Shown here: positions 34,451-35,385 of the stretch, in pieces
Layout of the letters: every line of letters starts with the position of its first letter
Numbering within the stretch: position 1 is the stretch's first letter
Assembly (NCBI GenBank): GCA_913053665.1
Contig: CAJXGR010000001.1
Coordinates: 1-35,385 of the forward strand
Direction of reading: 5' to 3'
DNA from: an uncultured Spirochaetia bacterium
GTDB lineage: Bacteria > Spirochaetota > UBA6919
DNA length: 35,385 bases
Notes under the pieces: model-generated
What the model was told of the DNA's origin: nothing
Databases searched by the model: none
The model's input: only the letters and a program-made list of their open reading frames with translations
Position numbers and translations under genes: made by a program

Positions 34451-34825
34451 ATGAAAAAACTCATACTCTTCACAATTTTAGCATTTGGGCTGATGATTTC
34501 AGCCTATTCACAGAATAACTCACTCAGTGATCAGGATTTAAAGAAAGCTAAAACCTATAACAGCTTAGAAGAAGCACTCAAAGAGCCTTTTAAGGTTTAT
34601 ACCCTTGATTTAAGGTATCAAGAACTCAAAACACTCCCCAAAGAGATTGGAAAGCTCAAGAATTTGAAGGAGCTTAACTTATGGCAAAACCAGCTTAAGG
34701 CTCTACCCAAAGAGATAGGCTATCTTAAGATGCTGAAAAGGCTTAATCTAAGGAATAATAAGCTGAGTGAAAGGGAAAAAGAGAAGATTAAAAAGCTTTT
34801 GCCAAAGTGTGTGATATACTTTTAA
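34451..34825 (+). CDS. Exported leucine-rich-repeat miniprotein (leptospiral type)
   Basis: A 124-residue exported protein: signal peptide (about 1-20, cleavage near AYS-QNN), then a cap NSLEEALKEPFKVYTLDL and about two and a half 23-residue LRRs with the consensus LPKEIGxLKxLKxLNLxxN (58-104). The tail SEREKEKIKKLLPKCVIYF is the standard ending of Leptospira LRR proteins, which have many more repeats. LRRs bind proteins, and in leptospires they are suspected surface or secreted adhesion factors. The protein is unusually short, so it may be a minimal or degraded member. ATG 34451 has GAGA upstream. The BrnT-like gene begins 13 bases after the stop. Confidence 0.82.
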   Translation: MKKLILFTILAFGLMISAYSQNNSLSDQDLKKAKTYNSLEEALKEPFKVYTLDLRYQELKTLPKEIGKLKNLKELNLWQNQLKALPKEIGYLKMLKRLNLRNNKLSEREKEKIKKLLPKCVIYF

Positions 34826-34838
34826 GAAGGTATGAAAG

Positions 34839-35123
34839 TTGTTAATAGAAGGACTGATTTGGCTTGATGAGATTATTGAAAAACTGATCTGGAAACATCA
34901 TGTCCAGCAAAGTGAAGTGGGTGAAATTCTAAGCAACAACCCCCATTTTCGTTTTGTTGAAAAAGGACATCATCAAGGGGAAGATGTTTATGCCGCTTTA
35001 GGACAAACCCTGGGGGGACGTTATCTCATTGTTTTCTTTGTGTATAAGAAAGATAAGCATATATTGATTTTATCAGCACGAGACATGACTCCTGCTGAAA
35101 GGAGACGGTATGAACAAAAGTAA
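34839..35123 (+). CDS. brnT: BrnT-type toxin of a type II toxin-antitoxin system
   Basis: A 94-residue protein. DEIIEKLIWKHHVQQSEVGE and the ending ILILSARDMTPAERRRYE match the BrnT/RelE-like family, whose members are ribosome-independent or ribosome-associated RNases. The core AALGQTLGGRYLIVFFVY is the expected central sheet. The start is TTG 34839 with AGAAGG eight bases upstream. An ATG at 34832 is in another frame and stops within 12 codons. It overlaps the antitoxin start by 14 bases, toxin first, as in brnTA operons. Autoregulation by the antitoxin is expected for the family, but no operator is pinpointed. Confidence 0.82.
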   Translation: MLIEGLIWLDEIIEKLIWKHHVQQSEVGEILSNNPHFRFVEKGHHQGEDVYAALGQTLGGRYLIVFFVYKKDKHILILSARDMTPAERRRYEQK

Positions 35124-35370
35124 AAATATATCTAAAGGGAAAACTTATAAGGAAATAGGAGACTATTGGGATCGTCACGATCTGTCTGAAGTTTGGGACA
35201 AAACTCGGGAGGTGGATTTTGAACTGTCTCTAAAATCAGAACTTACCTACTATTCCTTAGACAAAGTCTTATCCGATGAGATCCAAAGTATGGCACGAAA
35301 AAGAGGGGTTTCAGCGGATACACTTATTAATTTGTGGCTACAGGAAAAGCTTATGGAGCAAAAGAAATAA
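35110..35370 (+). CDS. brnA: CopG/BrnA-type antitoxin
   Basis: An 86-residue basic protein. The segments EIGDYWDRHDLSEVWDKT (16-33) and SADTLINLWLQEKL (68-81) are the standard pattern of the CopG/BrnA antitoxins that partner BrnT-like toxins. The C-terminal half carries a ribbon-helix-helix fold for DNA binding and the N-terminal part caps the toxin. ATG 35110 overlaps the toxin gene. Its own coding sequence contains the second copy of a 21-base direct repeat (35127-35147). Confidence 0.8.
   Translation: MNKSKNISKGKTYKEIGDYWDRHDLSEVWDKTREVDFELSLKSELTYYSLDKVLSDEIQSMARKRGVSADTLINLWLQEKLMEQKK
35127..35147 (+). repeat. 21-base direct repeat, copy 2
   Basis: TATATC then TAAAGGGAAAACTTA, one mismatch to 34411-34431. 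This copy encodes ISKGKTY near the N-terminus of the antitoxin. The two copies bracket the LRR gene and the toxin gene. Confidence 0.5.
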
Positions 35371-35385
35371 TTCATATGGGTTAGT

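Noticed and set aside
34832..34867. ATG frame just before brnT
   Set aside because: Only 11 codons, in another frame; the TTG at 34839 has the properly spaced AGAAGG and leads into the conserved protein.

Overview
The window reads as chromosomal DNA of an AT-rich, Gram-negative (diderm) bacterium. The outer membrane is indicated by an LptD-type barrel, an 8-stranded-type barrel protein and many Sec-exported lipoproteins. A short leucine-rich-repeat protein ending in a Cys-x-Ile-Tyr-Phe tail, several loose lipoboxes and the general gene style resemble leptospiral spirochaetes. The assignment is tentative, because no rRNA is present to confirm it. I see no tRNA, rRNA, CRISPR array, transposase or prophage gene.

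Region 1 (1-13.7 kb), mostly + strand: an orotate phosphoribosyltransferase-like gene coupled to a flippase-like membrane protein, followed by a long run of envelope proteins of unknown function. These are a DUF3352-like exported protein, an SH3b lipoprotein, a helical exported protein, a minus-strand beta-barrel, a TPR protein, a lipoprotein with a terpenoid-cyclase-like C-terminus, a minus-strand exported poly-Lys/Arg miniprotein, an SDR reductase, a HEAT-repeat lipoprotein and a small cytoplasmic protein. A degenerate inverted repeat of the 'CCACAGAGGCAC...' type lies at 7473-7631.

Region 2 (13.7-18.4 kb): two overlapping glycosyltransferase genes on the minus strand, a + strand lipoprotein with a good promoter, and tgt (queuosine tRNA modification).

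Region 3 (18.4-31.6 kb), minus strand: a compact division/cell-wall cluster read as parB-like, murD, ftsW, ftsQ, ftsA, ftsZ, TPR lipoprotein, pyk, lptD, tgt. murG, murC, murB and ddl are absent from their usual place. Two genes have unusual starts: ftsQ needs a frame change at an A9 run (A_AAA_AAC) directly after its ATG, and pyk appears to start at ATT behind a good Shine-Dalgarno. LptD carries an unexpected SAP-like segment and has no cysteine. The TPR lipoprotein has an elaborate leader with a strong hairpin, a two-codon ORF and a hairpin between Shine-Dalgarno and start.

Region 4 (31.7-35.4 kb), + strand: an 865-residue GAF-PAS-PAS-(degenerate HisKA)-(pseudo-receiver)-STAS protein that lacks both phosphoacceptors, then a leptospira-like LRR miniprotein and a BrnT/BrnA-type toxin-antitoxin pair.

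The best candidates for new biology are the ftsQ slippery start, the ATT start of pyk, the doubly degenerate signalling protein, SAP-LptD and the exported polycationic NPC protein.
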